DNA from: Carex sylvatica
Taxonomy: Eukaryota; Streptophyta; Magnoliopsida; Poales; Cyperaceae
DNA length: 35,869 nt
Assembly (NCBI GenBank): GCA_964058845.1
Contig: CAXKVR010000772.1
Location: 1 to 35,869, forward strand
Direction of reading: 5' to 3'
Numbering within the stretch: position 1 is the first letter of the stretch; each line of letters starts with the position of its first letter. Positions 34,167 to 35,869 of the stretch are shown here, piece after piece. The notes beneath the pieces are model-generated. The model made no database searches and was not told the DNA's origin. It worked only from the letters and a program-made list of their open reading frames with translations. A program made the translations under genes and the position numbers.

Positions 34167-34366
34167 ATCCTCTGCATTAACTCAAAAAATATTTTGAGTT
34201 AATGGATCTGGACCATCCGATTTTCTTTAAAATTCGTGCGAACTAGATCCGCACTAATATTGAAAATCCCGGGTTAAAATCAGACGACCTAATTGGCTCC
34301 GTTTAAAATCAGACGGTCAAAATGCATTAACTCAAAAGATTCCCTTTTGAGCTAATGCAGAGGATA
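34166..34366. mobile_element. MITE (201 bp) abutting the RAD52-2 leader
   Basis: TATCCTCTGCATTAACTCAAAA at the left is mirrored by TTTTGAGCTAATGCAGAGGATA at the right, 22 bp with one mismatch. An inner subterminal copy of TTTTGAGTTAATG makes each end a small hairpin. TA may be the target duplication. Related ends occur at 8592, 14197 and 34933, so a small family is present in this window. Confidence 0.85.
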
Positions 34367-34960
34367 CGTGTTCCCAACCGTACTCTGAGAGGTGCAGATG
34401 ATAAATCTGGACCGTTCTTTTAACTTAGTAGGAATTTCAAAGCAAATTTCCTACAGTTTTTCAATAAATACCGGATTGAGTTTGATCCGACTGAAATTAA
34501 TCTGAACCGTCTGTTTAATAAAATTGCACCTCAGGTACCTGCAGAACACGGACTCCAACCTCCCCCGCTTTGAATTCAGATCGAGTGAAGTAATCCAATT
34601 TTTGCGTTTTAGATCGGGATCGTTCGATTCGAATTTGGGAGGATCTATTTAAAGTGGAGCGCACACATCTTGAACAATAATGAATCTAATTCTAAGGTGA
34701 TCTCGAACGATGAATTTGAATCGGACAATCTCGATCCAAAACTCAAAAGTTGAGTTACTGTAGGAGATCTGGATGCCGGTTCTCCGCCTCTCATTAATTC
34801 ATATTACCTAAGGTACCTTACCATTTGATTATGAATCGGCTCCGCTCGTTACATACTAACACAAATCTTAAGTATGTCCCGTGTATTACAGCCTTACAGG
34901 TCTGGCCGCATTGGTCCGGATTCAAACTCAAATGGTGAGGTAATGCAGAGGATCCAGACT
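34367..34960. repeat. Cluster of further short inverted-repeat elements upstream of RAD52-2
   Basis: Arms at about 34600-34636 and 34712-34750 are inverted copies (TTTTAGATCGGGATCGT against complement TTTTGGATCGAGATTGT). GAGGTGCAGATGATAA near 34390 and the inverted AAAATTGCACCTC near 34521 may bound a second small element. GTAATGCAGAGGATCC at 34941 is a lone terminus of the TATCCTCTGCATTA family. Confidence 0.5.
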
Positions 34961-35869
34961 AGCAAATCATATGATCCAATCCCAGACAAGTCATTTGACG
35001 AACTTGCAAATTATAAGATTTTTAATTGAATACTTAAGTAATCAAGTCTTTCTTAATGGATCGGATAATCAAAGGAAGATTCGCCGAATTAATTTTAAAT
35101 CCAATAAATATCTTGTTCTTTTTATTCAGTTAAATCTTAAAACACAATTTTTGTTCAACCACACATTTATTAGTATTTAAATATAAACAAAGTTTAAATA
35201 TGAAAGTCGAATTCATACCTCATTCAAATATGACCAAATATTTTTAATTATACTGCATCACTTTCATATGTCTCGTTCACATTTTTATTTTTATTTTTAT
35301 TTTTTTAATTGAGATGACTCTTGTATCGTCAATAATACTTCAAAAACAACAATAACAATTTTGGACTCTCAATAAAAAAAAGATCATATTGACAATAAAT
35401 TTATTTGAAAAACTGACATAATACATCTGTTGCTGTTTGAAAACATATCAGCCTCTTATTGAGTGATTTAAAAAATAATAGTATAGTTTTATCAATATTT
35501 CATTGATTAATTATTAAATTGTATAAAATTTAATAATAGATGATAAATAATATATTTGTAATTTAAATATTGATTCTGTGAGATGTTCTTAGATGAAATT
35601 AACTGTAGTTATCCTTTCCTTTGAATAAATAATTTATTGATTCAGTGATATGTTCTTAGATGAAATGTTATTTGTCATTTGGTCTTAATTTTTTATGAAA
35701 ATATGTTATATTGTATGAGATTTTTTTGTTCTCCTATAATATGTTCCGTTGCAACGTAATACTAATTATAAATAACAGCGTTTGATTCAATATATAATTA
35801 AAAAAATAATGATAGCTTTTATTTAAAAATATATATATATACATTTTTTTTTTAAATACGTGATTCTCA
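34961..35869. other. AT-rich intergenic end of the window, no gene seen
   Basis: The only structure seen is a direct repeat: TTGATTCTGTGAGATGTTCT at 35571 and TTGATTCAGTGATATGTTCT at 35638, both followed by TAGATGAAAT. Short open frames here are low-complexity. Confidence 0.45.

Noticed and set aside
35281..35869. Possible LINE or SINE tail with GTTGCAACG near 35750
   Set aside because: Only a short motif was seen; no poly(A) tail, target duplication or coding region supports it.

Overview
This is a nuclear genomic window from a flowering plant. It holds spliced genes with GT-AG introns, chloroplast-type targeting peptides, plant LTR-retrotransposon debris, and CACTA-, hAT- and foldback-type DNA transposons. 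The polyphenol oxidase is split by two introns, as is common in monocots and unusual in most eudicots. The background is very AT-rich. A non-grass monocot or another early-branching angiosperm would fit, but the species cannot be fixed from the sequence alone.

Three real protein-coding genes are present, and splicing all three by eye gives uninterrupted reading frames. (1) A plastid/thylakoid-lumen polyphenol oxidase on the + strand, 275-3356, 3 exons, 599 aa, with all six copper-binding histidines. (2) A GRAM-domain WBP2-like protein on the + strand, 24953-27627, 5 exons, 205 aa. (3) A RAD52-2-type (ODB-like) organellar DNA-repair protein on the - strand, 34022 down to 29157, 4 exons including one of 38 nt, 214 aa. 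Genes 2 and 3 converge tail to tail. I see no operon-like or pathway relation among the three.

The 21 kb between genes 1 and 2 is a graveyard of nested mobile elements. A CACTA remnant (about 4.17-6.36 kb) is followed by a run of foldback elements from 7.8 to 13.9 kb. One of these, at 11391-13943, has its own target-site duplication and encloses a second inverted-repeat element, an array of about 177-bp tandem repeats and a SINE with a 12-bp target duplication. Next come two LTR copies joined end to end as a ~2.7 kb palindrome (14215-16901). The right-hand LTR belongs to a minus-strand, internally deleted gypsy-like element reaching about 19.76 kb. Fragments of the GRAM gene (end of intron 1, part of exon 2) lie scattered at 8.5, 10.1 and 21.5 kb, as if an old duplicate had been blown apart by insertions.

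The right third carries smaller elements in or next to genes: a hAT-type MITE in RAD52-2 intron 3, a MITE abutting the RAD52-2 5' leader, and a ~70-bp-stem hairpin just past its 3' end. I found no CRISPR array, no rRNA, no genuine tRNA gene and no bacterial-type system. The most notable material is the transposon architecture.
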